Assembly: GCA_946477805.1 (NCBI GenBank)
Contig: CAMKZP010000025.1
Coordinates: 1-15,903 of the forward strand
Direction of reading: 5' to 3'
From: an uncultured Enterobacter sp.
Lineage (GTDB): Bacteria; Pseudomonadota; Gammaproteobacteria; Enterobacterales; Enterobacteriaceae
Length of the DNA: 15,903 nt
Every line of letters begins with the position of its first letter. The first letter of the stretch is position 1. Below, in pieces: positions 1 through 7,428 of the stretch. Below the pieces are notes generated by a model that saw nothing but the letters and a program-made list of their open reading frames with translations, was not told where the DNA came from and made no database searches. Made by a program: the position numbers and the translations under genes.

Positions 1-5
1 GAAAT

Positions 6-35
6 ATTGCATAACTATTCTGTCAAAGGTACTAT
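6..35 (+). promoter_or_regulatory. artP promoter with overlapping ARG-box-like operator
   Basis: A possible sigma-70 promoter has -35 TTGCAT at 7-12, a 17-bp spacer and -10 TACTAT at 30-35. Over the -35 lies an ARG-box-like dyad at 6-23: TGCAT, four bases, ATTCT. This matches 8 of 10 core bases of the TGAAT-N4-ATTCA consensus with the correct spacing. Binding there would block polymerase, as expected for arginine repression by ArgR. ARG boxes usually come in pairs 3 bp apart. The downstream position is a poor match, and an upstream partner would lie mostly outside the window. The assignment is by eye. Confidence 0.5.
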
Positions 36-84
36 CTGCGGCCTCAATTGCTATAGATTGCCTGGATGAGTAAAGACTGCCCCG

Positions 85-813
85 ATGAGTATTAAACTAA
101 ACGGCATTAACTGCTTCTACGGCGCACACCAGGCGCTGTTCGACATCACGCTGAGCTGCCCGGAGGGCGAAACGCTGGTCCTGCTTGGGCCAAGCGGCGC
201 GGGTAAAAGCTCTCTTCTGCGCGTTCTTAACCTGCTTGAAATGCCCCGTTCGGGCACGCTGGCTATTGCCGGTAACCATTTTGATTTCGCGAAAACCCCT
301 TCCGACAAAGCCATTCGCGAACTGCGTCAAAACGTCGGCATGGTTTTTCAGCAATACAATCTCTGGCCGCACCTGACCGTCCTGCAAAACCTGATTGAAG
401 CGCCCTGCCGCGTGCTCGGTTTAAGCAAAGACCAGGCGATGGCGCGCGCAGAAAAATTACTGGAGCGTCTGCGCCTGAAGCCCTACAGCGACCGCTATCC
501 GCTGCACCTTTCCGGCGGTCAGCAGCAGCGCGTGGCGATTGCCCGTGCGCTGATGATGGAGCCCGCGGTGCTGCTGTTTGACGAGCCAACCGCAGCGCTG
601 GATCCGGAAATTACCGCGCAAATCGTCAGCATTATTCGCGAGCTGGCGGAAACCAACATTACTCAGGTCATCGTGACTCACGAAGTGGAAGTGGCGCGCA
701 AAACCGCCAGCCGCGTGGTCTACATGGAAAACGGGTATATCGTTGAGCAAGGTGATGCGAGCTGCTTCACGAACCCGCAAACCGATGCCTTTAAAAATTA
801 CTTATCTCACTGA
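85..813 (+). CDS. artP: Arginine ABC transporter ATP-binding protein ArtP
   Basis: ArtP is the cytoplasmic ATPase that powers arginine import through ArtQ/ArtM. At 242 residues it has the length of E. coli ArtP and can be read against it end to end. Walker A is GPSGAGKSS at residues 35-43, the Q-loop glutamine is about Q89-Q90, the signature LSGGQQQ is at 142-148, Walker B ends in DE at 166-167, and the switch histidine is H199. All catalytic motifs are intact. The ATG at 85 gives the family N-terminus (MSIKLNGINCFYG) but has only a weak Shine-Dalgarno sequence. artI follows after 19 bp, so artPIQM is probably one transcript. ArgR control is suggested by the operator-like sequence just upstream. 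Confidence 0.97.
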   Translation: MSIKLNGINCFYGAHQALFDITLSCPEGETLVLLGPSGAGKSSLLRVLNLLEMPRSGTLAIAGNHFDFAKTPSDKAIRELRQNVGMVFQQYNLWPHLTVLQNLIEAPCRVLGLSKDQAMARAEKLLERLRLKPYSDRYPLHLSGGQQQRVAIARALMMEPAVLLFDEPTAALDPEITAQIVSIIRELAETNITQVIVTHEVEVARKTASRVVYMENGYIVEQGDASCFTNPQTDAFKNYLSH

Positions 814-832
814 GGTGCCAGGGAAAATGACA

Positions 833-1564
833 ATGAAAAAAGTATTGATTGCCGCGCTGCTTGCTAGCGTCAGCCTTTCCGCTACCGCAGCCCAGACCAT
901 TCGTTTCGCCACCGAAGCGTCTTATCCTCCGTTTGAATCCATCGATGCGAACAACAAAATTGTTGGCTTCGACGTAGACCTGGCTAACGCTCTGTGTAAA
1001 GAGATAGACGCCACCTGTACCTTCAGCAACCAGGCGTTCGACAGCCTGATCCCAAGCCTGAAGTTCCGCCGTATTGACGCCGTGATGGCCGGTATGGACA
1101 TCACCCCCGAGCGTGAAAAACAGGTGCTGTTCTCTACCCCGTACTACGACAACTCCGCCCTGTTCATCGGTCAGAAAGGCAAATTCACCGCCATCGACCA
1201 GCTGAAAGGCAAAAAAGTGGGCGTGCAGAACGGCACCACGCACCAGAAATTCATCATGGATAAGCATCCGGAAATCACCACCGTTCCGTATGACAGCTAC
1301 CAGAACGCGAAGCTGGATCTGCAGAACGGGCGTATCGACGGCGTATTTGGTGACACCGCGGTGGTGACTGAATGGCTGAAAGCCAACGACAAGCTAGCCC
1401 CGGTGGGCGATAAAGTGACCGATAAAGCCTACTTCGGCACAGGTCTGGGCATCGCCGTGCGTCAGGGCAACACCGAGCTGCAGCAGAAGTTCAACGCGGC
1501 GCTGGAAAAAGTCAAAAAAGACGGCACCTACGAAACCATCTACCAAAAATGGTTCCAGAAGTAA
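833..1564 (+). CDS. artI: Arginine-binding periplasmic protein ArtI
   Basis: ArtI is a periplasmic substrate-binding protein (SBP_bac_3 family) that delivers basic amino acids to ArtQM. The ATG at 833 is chosen over an ATG two codons upstream (827): it gives MKKVLIAALL, the E. coli start, and 243 residues, with GGGA placed 9 bases before it. Residues 1-19 form a Sec signal peptide ending SATAA, so the mature chain starts near Q20. The family hallmarks YPPFESID, GFDVDLANALC, GMDITPER and GVQNGTTHQKF are all present. It lies between artP and artQ (6 bp to artQ). It is a gapless paralogue of artJ, exactly 2300 bp downstream in matching register. Confidence 0.96.
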   Translation: MKKVLIAALLASVSLSATAAQTIRFATEASYPPFESIDANNKIVGFDVDLANALCKEIDATCTFSNQAFDSLIPSLKFRRIDAVMAGMDITPEREKQVLFSTPYYDNSALFIGQKGKFTAIDQLKGKKVGVQNGTTHQKFIMDKHPEITTVPYDSYQNAKLDLQNGRIDGVFGDTAVVTEWLKANDKLAPVGDKVTDKAYFGTGLGIAVRQGNTELQQKFNAALEKVKKDGTYETIYQKWFQK

Positions 1565-1570
1565 TTCCTG

Positions 1571-2287
1571 ATGAATGAAATTTTTCCTCTAGCAAGCGCC
1601 GCCGGGATGACCGTCGGCCTTGCCGTTTGTGCACTGATTATCGGCCTCGTGCTGGCGATGTTCTTTGCGGTGTGGGAATCGGCCAAATGGCTCCCCGTCG
1701 CCTGGACGGGCTCCGCGCTGGTGACCGTGCTGCGTGGGCTACCGGAAATTCTGGTGGTCCTGTTTATCTATTTCGGCTCCTCGCAGCTGCTGTTAACGCT
1801 GTCGGACGGCTTCACGATTAATCTCGGCGTTGCGCAGATCCCGGTGCAGATGCAGATTGAAAACTTCGACGTCAGCCCGTTCCTGTGCGGCGTCATTGCC
1901 CTCTCCCTGCTCTACTCCGCCTATGCGTCACAGACGCTGCGCGGCGCGCTGAAGGCGGTTCCGCAGGGGCAATGGGAATCCGGCCAGGCGCTCGGCATGT
2001 CGAAAGCGGCGATCTTCTTCCGCCTGGTGATGCCGCAAATGTGGCGTCACGCCCTGCCGGGGCTGGGAAACCAGTGGCTGGTGCTGCTGAAAGATACCGC
2101 GCTGGTGAGCCTGATTAGCGTTAACGACTTAATGCTGCAAACGAAAAGTATTGCCACCCGTACCCAGGAGCCGTTTACCTGGTACATCGTGGCGGCGGCT
2201 ATCTACCTGGTGATTACGTTGCTGAGTCAGTACATCCTAAAACGCATCGACCTGCGCGCAACGCGTTTTGAACGGAGACCGGGCTGA
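1571..2287 (+). CDS. artQ: Arginine ABC transporter permease ArtQ
   Basis: ArtQ is one of two inner-membrane permease subunits of the arginine importer (HisMQ-type BPD_transp_1 fold). It has 238 residues, equal to E. coli ArtQ. Hydrophobic segments lie near residues 10-33, 50-75, 95-115 and 205-225. The cytoplasmic EAA-type loop that couples to ArtP is recognisable as GQWESGQALGMSK followed by the MPQMWRHALPG stretch. It starts 6 bp after artI and its stop codon overlaps the artM start by one base (TGATG), which indicates translational coupling. Nothing is truncated. Confidence 0.96.
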   Translation: MNEIFPLASAAGMTVGLAVCALIIGLVLAMFFAVWESAKWLPVAWTGSALVTVLRGLPEILVVLFIYFGSSQLLLTLSDGFTINLGVAQIPVQMQIENFDVSPFLCGVIALSLLYSAYASQTLRGALKAVPQGQWESGQALGMSKAAIFFRLVMPQMWRHALPGLGNQWLVLLKDTALVSLISVNDLMLQTKSIATRTQEPFTWYIVAAAIYLVITLLSQYILKRIDLRATRFERRPG

Positions 2288-2955
2288 TGCTTGACTATTT
2301 ACCCGAGCTGATGAAAGGGCTGCACACCAGCCTGACGCTGACCGTGGCCTCCATCGTCGTCGCGCTAATCCTGGCCCTGATCTTCACCATCATCCTGACG
2401 CTGAAAACGCCGGTGCTGGTGTGGATTGTACGCGCCTACATAACACTGTTTACCGGCACGCCGCTGCTGGTGCAGATCTTCCTGATTTACTACGGCCCGG
2501 GCCAGTTCCCGTCGCTGCAGGAGTATCCGGTTATCTGGCATCTGCTCTCCGAGCCGTGGCTCTGCGCCCTGATTGCGCTCTCCCTGAACAGTGCTGCCTA
2601 TACCACTCAGCTGTTCTACGGCGCAATCCGCGCTATTCCGGAAGGGCAGTGGCAGTCCTGCGGCGCGCTCGGCATGAGCAAGAAAGACACGCTGGCTATT
2701 CTGCTGCCGTACGCCTTTAAGCGCGCGCTCTCATCCTATTCCAATGAAGTCGTCCTGGTGTTCAAGAGCACCTCGCTGGCCTACACCATTACTCTGATGG
2801 AGGTGATGGGCCACGGACAGCTGCTGTACGGGCGCACCTACGACGTGATGGTGTTTGGTGCGGCAGGCCTGGTGTATCTGGTGGTGAACGGTCTGCTGAC
2901 GCTGATGATACGCCTCATCGAGCGTAAAGCCCTGGCATTTGAGCGCAGATCCTAG
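2287..2955 (+). CDS. artM: Arginine ABC transporter permease ArtM
   Basis: ArtM is the second membrane permease of the arginine importer and partners ArtQ. It has 222 residues, as in E. coli. It contains the EAA-type loop AIPEGQWQSCGALGMSKKD followed by LLPYAFKRALS, and several hydrophobic segments including residues 12-40 and 191-212. Its ATG shares one base with the artQ stop. Its TAG stop runs directly into a REP element, and a strong terminator follows 55 bp later, so this is the end of the artPIQM transcript. Confidence 0.96.
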   Translation: MLDYLPELMKGLHTSLTLTVASIVVALILALIFTIILTLKTPVLVWIVRAYITLFTGTPLLVQIFLIYYGPGQFPSLQEYPVIWHLLSEPWLCALIALSLNSAAYTTQLFYGAIRAIPEGQWQSCGALGMSKKDTLAILLPYAFKRALSSYSNEVVLVFKSTSLAYTITLMEVMGHGQLLYGRTYDVMVFGAAGLVYLVVNGLLTLMIRLIERKALAFERRS

Positions 2956-2981
2956 GCCGGGTAAGCGCAGCGCCACCCGGC
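2956..2981. repeat. REP element after artM
   Basis: A GC-rich imperfect palindrome begins GCCGGGTAAGCGCAGCG and ends CACCCGGC, the core of an enterobacterial repetitive extragenic palindrome. It begins immediately after the artM stop codon, and the stop itself supplies the TAG of the usual GTAGGCCGGG flank. Near-copies occur at 3871, 3914, 6203 and 10977. In transcripts such palindromes can fold and slow 3'-to-5' decay of the upstream mRNA. Confidence 0.85.
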
Positions 2982-3009
2982 AAGAAATGCATAAAGGTGA
3001 TTAAACATT

Positions 3010-3041
3010 GCGGATAACTTTTTGGTTATCCGCTTTTTTTT
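3010..3041 (+). terminator. Intrinsic terminator of artPIQM
   Basis: A perfect 9-bp stem (GCGGATAAC at 3010-3018 with GTTATCCGC at 3025-3033) has a 6-base loop and is followed at once by eight T residues (3034-3041). This is a textbook Rho-independent terminator. It separates the artPIQM transcript from artJ, so artJ should have its own promoter. Confidence 0.93.
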
Positions 3042-3069
3042 ATTTCAATATAAATACTTAATCATATAT

Positions 3070-3108
3070 ATTGCATATAAATTCATTAAATGGCATTGTA
3101 CATTCATA
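3070..3108 (+). promoter_or_regulatory. Tandem ARG boxes (ArgR operator) upstream of artJ
   Basis: Box 1 (3070-3087) contains TGCAT, four bases, ATTCA, a 9 of 10 match to the ARG-box core TGAAT-N4-ATTCA. Exactly 3 bp later, box 2 (3091-3108) has a perfect ATTCA right half and a poor left half. Two 18-bp boxes 3 bp apart is the established arrangement for hexameric ArgR with arginine. The AT-rich stretch here should also hold the artJ promoter, but I could not choose its hexamers with confidence. E. coli artJ is known to be repressed by ArgR. Confidence 0.75.
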
Positions 3109-3132
3109 AGACCTACAGACGGGAGTATGACA

Positions 3133-3864
3133 ATGAAAAAGTTAGTTCTGGCCGCATTACTGGCAACCTTTGCCGCTGGCGCATCCGCTGCGGATAAGAT
3201 CAATTTCGGCGTTTCCGCCACCTATCCGCCGTTTGAATCGCTGGATGCCAGCAACCAGATCGTCGGTTTTGATATCGACCTGGCGAAAGCGCTGTGCAAG
3301 CAGATGCAGGCCGACTGCACCTTTACCAACCACGCGTTTGACAGCCTGATCCCGTCTCTCAAATTCAAAAAATACGACGCGGTGATTTCCGGTATGGACA
3401 TCACGCCAGAACGCAGCAAGCAGGTCTCCTTCACCGACCCGTACTACGCCAACTCGGCGGTGGTGATTGCGAAGAAAGGGGCCTACACCGCCTTTGACCA
3501 GCTGAAAGGCAAACGCATCGGAATGGAGAACGGCACCACGCACCAGAAATACCTGCAGGATAAACATCCTGAGGTGAAAACCGTGGCCTATGACAGCTAC
3601 CAGAACGCAATTATCGACCTGAAAAATGGCCGTATCGACGGCGTGTTTGGCGACACTGCCGTGGTGAACGAGTGGCTGAAAACCAACCCGCAGCTGGGGA
3701 CCGCAACCGAGAAAGTGACCGATCCGCAGTACTTCGGTACCGGCCTGGGCATCGCGGTTCGCCCCGATAACAAAGCCCTGCTGGAAAAGCTGAACGGCGC
3801 GCTGAAGGCAATTAAGGCTGACGGTACGTATCAGAAAATTAGCGAGCAGTGGTTCCCGCAGTAA
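3133..3864 (+). CDS. artJ: Arginine-binding periplasmic protein ArtJ
   Basis: ArtJ is the arginine-specific periplasmic binding protein that feeds ArtQM-ArtP. The second of two close ATGs (3133, not 3127) is preferred: it gives MKKLVLAALLA, the 243-residue E. coli form, and sits 7 bases after GGGAG. A signal peptide of about 19 residues ends GASAA, with the mature chain starting near D20. The hallmarks YPPFESLD, GFDIDLAKALC, GMDITPERSK and RIGMENGTTHQKY are present. It is monocistronic: a strong terminator and ARG boxes lie upstream and an inverted REP pair follows the stop by 6 bp. It is a close gapless paralogue of artI. Confidence 0.96.
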   Translation: MKKLVLAALLATFAAGASAADKINFGVSATYPPFESLDASNQIVGFDIDLAKALCKQMQADCTFTNHAFDSLIPSLKFKKYDAVISGMDITPERSKQVSFTDPYYANSAVVIAKKGAYTAFDQLKGKRIGMENGTTHQKYLQDKHPEVKTVAYDSYQNAIIDLKNGRIDGVFGDTAVVNEWLKTNPQLGTATEKVTDPQYFGTGLGIAVRPDNKALLEKLNGALKAIKADGTYQKISEQWFPQ

Positions 3865-3870
3865 GGTCTT

Positions 3871-3903
3871 TGCCGGGTGACGGCTGCGCCTTACCCGGCC
3901 TAC
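3871..3903. repeat. REP element after artJ (first of an inverted pair)
   Basis: The sequence runs TGCCGGGTGACGGCTGCGCC then TTACCCGGCCTAC, a typical REP unit. With the inverted copy at 3914-3944 it forms a BIME-like pair separated by 10 bp. It lies between the convergent artJ and histidine kinase genes and is the only candidate transcript-end structure for both. Confidence 0.85.
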
Positions 3904-3913
3904 GGGGGGAGTT

Positions 3914-3944
3914 GTAGGCCGGGTAAGCGCAGCGCCACCCGGCA
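3914..3944. repeat. REP element, inverted partner
   Basis: The sequence starts GTAGGCCGGGTAAGCGCAGC and ends GCCACCCGGCA. It is the opposite orientation of the preceding REP and nearly identical to the copy after artM. It ends 5 bp before the histidine kinase stop codon, so kinase mRNA would carry it as a 3' structure. Confidence 0.85.
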
Positions 3945-3949
3945 ATTTC

Positions 3950-5416
3950 TTATAGCGGCACGAAGAAGCGAAAACGCGCTCCGCTCACCGAATCCATCAG
4001 CCCGATCCCTCCGCCGTGCAGTTCCAGCATTCGTCTCACAATCAGCAGCCCTAACCCACCACGGTTTTCACGCGACGCCTGGGGAGTCAACGCTGAGGGA
4101 CGCTGAAAAAGATCGTCGCGCAGAGCCGCATCGACCCCTGCTCCGCTGTCTGCCACCTCAACCTGCAGCCGTTCGTTCTCCTGCCACACCGCCAGGCGAA
4201 TCTCTCCGCCCGCTGGGGTATGGCGGATCGCGTTATCGAGCAGGTTTGTCACCACTCTTTCAATCATCGACACGTCGGCGTTCACCAGCGGCAGCGGACC
4301 CGGAACATCAATGTGCAGGCTCAGCTCGCGCGTGCGGGCGGTTAATTCAAACTTCTGCGCGACGTCGGATATCAGCTCGCCTATCGCGAAGCGCTCGCGC
4401 TGCGGCTTAATGCCGCCGTGCTCAAGACGCGCCAGTTCAAACAGCTGCTGGGACAGATGGCGCACCTTTTGCCCCTGGCGCAACGCGGTGGCGAGATACT
4501 GCTGGTGCTCCTGCGGCGTGAGGGTGGCGGACTTCAGCGAAAGCGTTTCCAGATAGCCCAGCAGCGAGGTCAGCGGCGTGCGCAGGTCGTGAGAAATATT
4601 GGCGATAAACTCCCGGCGCTGGCGATCGCTGTCGGAGAGCTGGTCCCACTGGGAGGTGATTTTGCGCGCCAGCTCGATAAAGCTGTTGCGCAGAATCGCC
4701 ACTTCGTCGTTGACGGCAGGCTCCAGCGGCTCGGCTGCCAGCCGTTTGATAGCGCTCATGCTGTCCTGCTCCAGCCCGGCCACCTCCACCGTGAGGTGTT
4801 TCACCGGACGCGTCACCCAGTACCAAATCAGCAGCCCCGCCAGCAGGCCAAACAGCGCGACCCACAGCAGAGACCACAGCACCGTGCTCCAGAGCGCTTT
4901 GTGCCAGGCCATCTCCGCCAGCGCGTTGGACTCTTCGCCCTGCAGGATAATGTATAAATAGCCCTTTAGCTCGCCTTCCACGCGCAGCGGCGTGGCGCTA
5001 AAGACCTTTTTGTTTTGGCTGCGCGGATCGTCGCCCAGTATCGGTATGGCGGTGCCGCTGAGGAAGGTCTGCACCGGCGCGAGGTCGATCTTTTGCCGCT
5101 GGATGTGGCCCGGCGGCGCGGCGTCGGCCAGAATCTCGCCGTCCGGGGAGACAACGTACAGCTCCACGCTCGGGTTAAAGGTCATCAGCCGATCGAACAG
5201 CGGCTTAAGCGCGCTGCGCTCGACCCTGCCCTGGGCGTCCAGAATCGGTTCGCGCTGGACAATCTGCTGCGCCAGACCGCCGGACAGCCGCTGCACCATC
5301 GCGTTCCCGTACTGCATGCTGCTGTAGAGCTGCACCGCGCAGGCGACGGTGGCGCAGAGCGCCATCAGCAGGATAAACAGCAGCGTCAGCCGCTGGCTGA
5401 GGCTAAAGCGCCGCAT
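3950..5416 (-). CDS. Membrane-bound sensor histidine kinase (unnamed)
   Basis: This is an inner-membrane sensor that should autophosphorylate on histidine and pass phosphate to the adjacent response regulator. The protein has 488 residues. TM1 is about 11-30, a periplasmic sensor segment about 31-172, TM2 about 176-200, then HAMP (about 201-255). The HisKA H-box is FIANISHDLRTPLTSLLG with phospho-acceptor H276. The HATPase_c domain has N-box NLLDNAIRH (N395), G1 DSGAGVD (423-429) and G2 RGGLGLLIV (452-460), where R replaces the usual first glycine. The ATG lies inside the regulator gene (14-bp overlap) with GGAG 10 bases before it. I know of no counterpart between artJ and rlmC in E. coli K-12, so the signal is unknown. 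Confidence 0.9.
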   Translation of the reverse strand: MRRFSLSQRLTLLFILLMALCATVACAVQLYSSMQYGNAMVQRLSGGLAQQIVQREPILDAQGRVERSALKPLFDRLMTFNPSVELYVVSPDGEILADAAPPGHIQRQKIDLAPVQTFLSGTAIPILGDDPRSQNKKVFSATPLRVEGELKGYLYIILQGEESNALAEMAWHKALWSTVLWSLLWVALFGLLAGLLIWYWVTRPVKHLTVEVAGLEQDSMSAIKRLAAEPLEPAVNDEVAILRNSFIELARKITSQWDQLSDSDRQRREFIANISHDLRTPLTSLLGYLETLSLKSATLTPQEHQQYLATALRQGQKVRHLSQQLFELARLEHGGIKPQRERFAIGELISDVAQKFELTARTRELSLHIDVPGPLPLVNADVSMIERVVTNLLDNAIRHTPAGGEIRLAVWQENERLQVEVADSGAGVDAALRDDLFQRPSALTPQASRENRGGLGLLIVRRMLELHGGGIGLMDSVSGARFRFFVPL

Positions 5417-6110
5417 CAGAGTTCAGCTCCGCAAATTTATAGCCTTTGCCCCAGACGGTGCGAATGATCTCCGGCTCGGCGGCGTCTTTTTCAATCTTAA
5501 TGCGCAGGCGGTTAATGTGGGTGTTGACGGTGTGCTCGTAGCCCTCGTGCTGATATCCCCAGACCTGCTCCAGCAGGGCCAGACGCGAGAATACGTCGCC
5601 GGGATGGCGGGCGAAAAAGTACAGGAGTTCAAATTCCCGCGGGGTGAGATCGACCTCCTGCCCGTGAAGGCGCACCGCGCGGGCCAGGGGATCGATCGTC
5701 AGGCCGTGCGCCTGGATAAGCCCCGAGATTTGCGCCTGCCCCATCGCCTGCTGGCGACGAAACAGCGCTTTGATGCGCGCGATCAGCTCCTGCACCGAGA
5801 ACGGCTTGGCGAGGTAGTCGTCGGCGCCGGTCTCAAGCCCGGTAATACGGTCGGTTTCGCTACTGCGCGCGCTGATGATGATCACCGGCAGGTAGCGGGT
5901 CATCTGGCGAATACGGCGGCAAATCTGCAGGCCGTCGACGTTGGGCAGCATCAGGTCGAGGATTGCCGCGTCCCACGGCTGGGCTTCCAGACGCTGTAGC
6001 GCCTTAGCCCCGTCCGGTTCATGGGTGATAACGTAACCCTCGTCTTCCAGGTTGAGACGCAGGAGCGCCGCGATATCGTGGTCATCTTCCACCAGCAGGA
6101 TCTGCTTCAT
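5403..6110 (-). CDS. OmpR/PhoB-family response regulator (unnamed)
   Basis: This DNA-binding response regulator of 235 residues is the first gene of a two-gene operon with the kinase. The receiver domain (about 1-118) has the acidic pocket VEDD (8-10), phospho-acceptor D52 in AILDLMLPNVDG, the switch S80 and the conserved K102-P103. The C-terminal winged helix (about 133-230) shows LTPREFELLYFFARHPG, VNTHINRLRIKIEKD and the hairpin TVWGKGYKF. AAGG sits about 7 bases before the ATG. The overlap with the kinase implies coupled translation. The target regulon is unknown. Autoregulation is likely for the family, and a 12-bp-spaced direct repeat lies 59-80 bp upstream. Confidence 0.93.
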   Translation of the reverse strand: MKQILLVEDDHDIAALLRLNLEDEGYVITHEPDGAKALQRLEAQPWDAAILDLMLPNVDGLQICRRIRQMTRYLPVIIISARSSETDRITGLETGADDYLAKPFSVQELIARIKALFRRQQAMGQAQISGLIQAHGLTIDPLARAVRLHGQEVDLTPREFELLYFFARHPGDVFSRLALLEQVWGYQHEGYEHTVNTHINRLRIKIEKDAAEPEIIRTVWGKGYKFAELNSDAAL

Positions 6111-6202
6111 GGGTAAGCCTTTAACTGTTTCTCATGGCTTAAGCTTACCTGATTTCGCGGCAAGGAAGAGTTCACATTTTGTTGAACATTGTGCGGGGTT
6201 GA

Positions 6203-6250
6203 TGCCGGGTGGCGGCTGCGCCTTACCCGGCCTGCTCCAGATTGCAGGCC
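6203..6250. repeat. REP element and inverted repeat between regulator and rlmC
   Basis: A REP unit at 6203-6234 starts TGCCGGGTGGCGGCTGCGCC and ends TTACCCGGCCTGC. Its end forms a second dyad with the following bases: GGCCTGC at 6229-6235 pairs with GCAGGCC at 6244-6250 across 8 bases. This resembles a degenerate inverted REP partner. It lies 17 bp beyond the rlmC stop and upstream of the response regulator. No T-run follows, so it is not an obvious intrinsic terminator. Confidence 0.8.
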
Positions 6251-6267
6251 CGGTGCGAGGTTAAGAA

Positions 6268-7398
6268 TTAGCGCGTTTTCACGAGCAACGTTAACACTTC
6301 ATAGTGCGCGGTATGCGGGAACATATCGAAAAGCTGCACGCGGTCAACGCGGTATCCTGTCAGGCTGGCGATATCTTTCGCCATCGTTTGTGCATTACAG
6401 CTGGAGTAGACGATAAAATCGGGTGCCATCTGGCTCAGATAGTCGCACAGGGCTTTGCCAATCCCCCGGCGCGGCGGGTTGACCAGCACCAGCTCCGGCA
6501 CATTGCCCTGTCCGGTGGCAAACTGCGTGGAGTCGAGCGCCCGGAAGTGCAGATTGGTTAACCCCAGCTCGGCGGCAGACTGCGTCGCGCAGGCGATGGC
6601 CTCGGCGGAGATTTCAATGCCCGTCAGCTGCATGTCCGGCGTGGCGCAGTGCAGCCCGAAGCCGCCGACGCCGCAGAAAAGATCCCACATGTGGCTGACG
6701 TTCAGCGCGCGCACCCACTCCCGCGCGGTAGCGTATAGCGCGCTGGCGACGACCGGGTTGGTCTGGAAAAAACTCTGCGGGCGGATCCACAGCGGCACGC
6801 TGTTAAAGGTCTCTGCCAGGGCGTGCTGTTCGGTGAAGAAAATCTCTTTCTCCCCTTCCATGATCGCCATATGCACCGGCTGAATATTCGCCGTGATGAC
6901 CTTCAGCTGCGGCAGCTGCGCCTGCAGCCACGGCAGCGCCGCGCGAAGCTGCTCCAGCTTAGCCTCCGAGCGCAGCACGAAACGCAGCATCATGCCGCCG
7001 TCTTTTTGGCTTTCAGTCAGCAACAGGTATTTCAGCTCGCCGCGCCTGCGGGCGACGCTGTAGGGCGTGAGCCCCGCGCGGGCGATGAACGGTTTCAGCG
7101 CGGCAAAAACCGGTTCAAACGAGGCCGGATAGAGCGGGCAGTCGGTGAGATCTTCCGGCGTGCCGTCGCGGTGCAGCATGCCGAGCAGCGGTTTTTCGAC
7201 GCTGCCGCTGACCACCATTTTGGCTTTATTACGAAAGCCCTGCTCCGGCCCGCTAACGGGTGCGCACCACTCGCCCACCGCGTGTTCAGCCAGCAGCTGG
7301 TGCAGGTCGGTCATTTTGGCGGAGAGTTGTTGAGAGACCGGCTGCTCTATCCACTGACAGGAGCGGCAGCGACCGGCGTCAAAGAGTGCGCACTGCAT
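6268..7398 (-). CDS. rlmC: 23S rRNA (uracil-747-C5)-methyltransferase RlmC
   Basis: RlmC (formerly RumB/YbjF) methylates U747 of 23S rRNA using S-adenosylmethionine. It has 376 residues against 375 in E. coli. The four iron-sulfur cysteines are at C3, C11, C14 and C87. The SAM-binding motif DLFCGVGGFG is at 239-248, NPPR at 307-310, and the catalytic cysteine is C334 in YSSCNAQ. The ATG at 7398 has TAAGG 7 bases upstream. It lies 40 bp after ybjO on the same strand, with a consensus -10 in the gap, so it can be expressed alone or with ybjO. Confidence 0.97.
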   Translation of the reverse strand: MQCALFDAGRCRSCQWIEQPVSQQLSAKMTDLHQLLAEHAVGEWCAPVSGPEQGFRNKAKMVVSGSVEKPLLGMLHRDGTPEDLTDCPLYPASFEPVFAALKPFIARAGLTPYSVARRRGELKYLLLTESQKDGGMMLRFVLRSEAKLEQLRAALPWLQAQLPQLKVITANIQPVHMAIMEGEKEIFFTEQHALAETFNSVPLWIRPQSFFQTNPVVASALYATAREWVRALNVSHMWDLFCGVGGFGLHCATPDMQLTGIEISAEAIACATQSAAELGLTNLHFRALDSTQFATGQGNVPELVLVNPPRRGIGKALCDYLSQMAPDFIVYSSCNAQTMAKDIASLTGYRVDRVQLFDMFPHTAHYEVLTLLVKTR

Positions 7399-7428
7399 AT
7401 GAAAACCTTAAGGATGACGAGGGCTGCG

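Noticed and set aside
66..95. Nine-codon upstream frame overlapping the artP start (MSKDCPDEY), a possible leader peptide
   Set aside because: It has no arginine codons, no convincing ribosome-binding site and no attenuator-like structure, so an arginine-attenuation role is not supported.
3877..4410. Plus-strand frame of 177 codons starting in the REP pair
   Set aside because: It begins inside repetitive extragenic sequence and runs antisense to the histidine kinase. The product is low-complexity (R, S, A, P) and resembles no protein I know.
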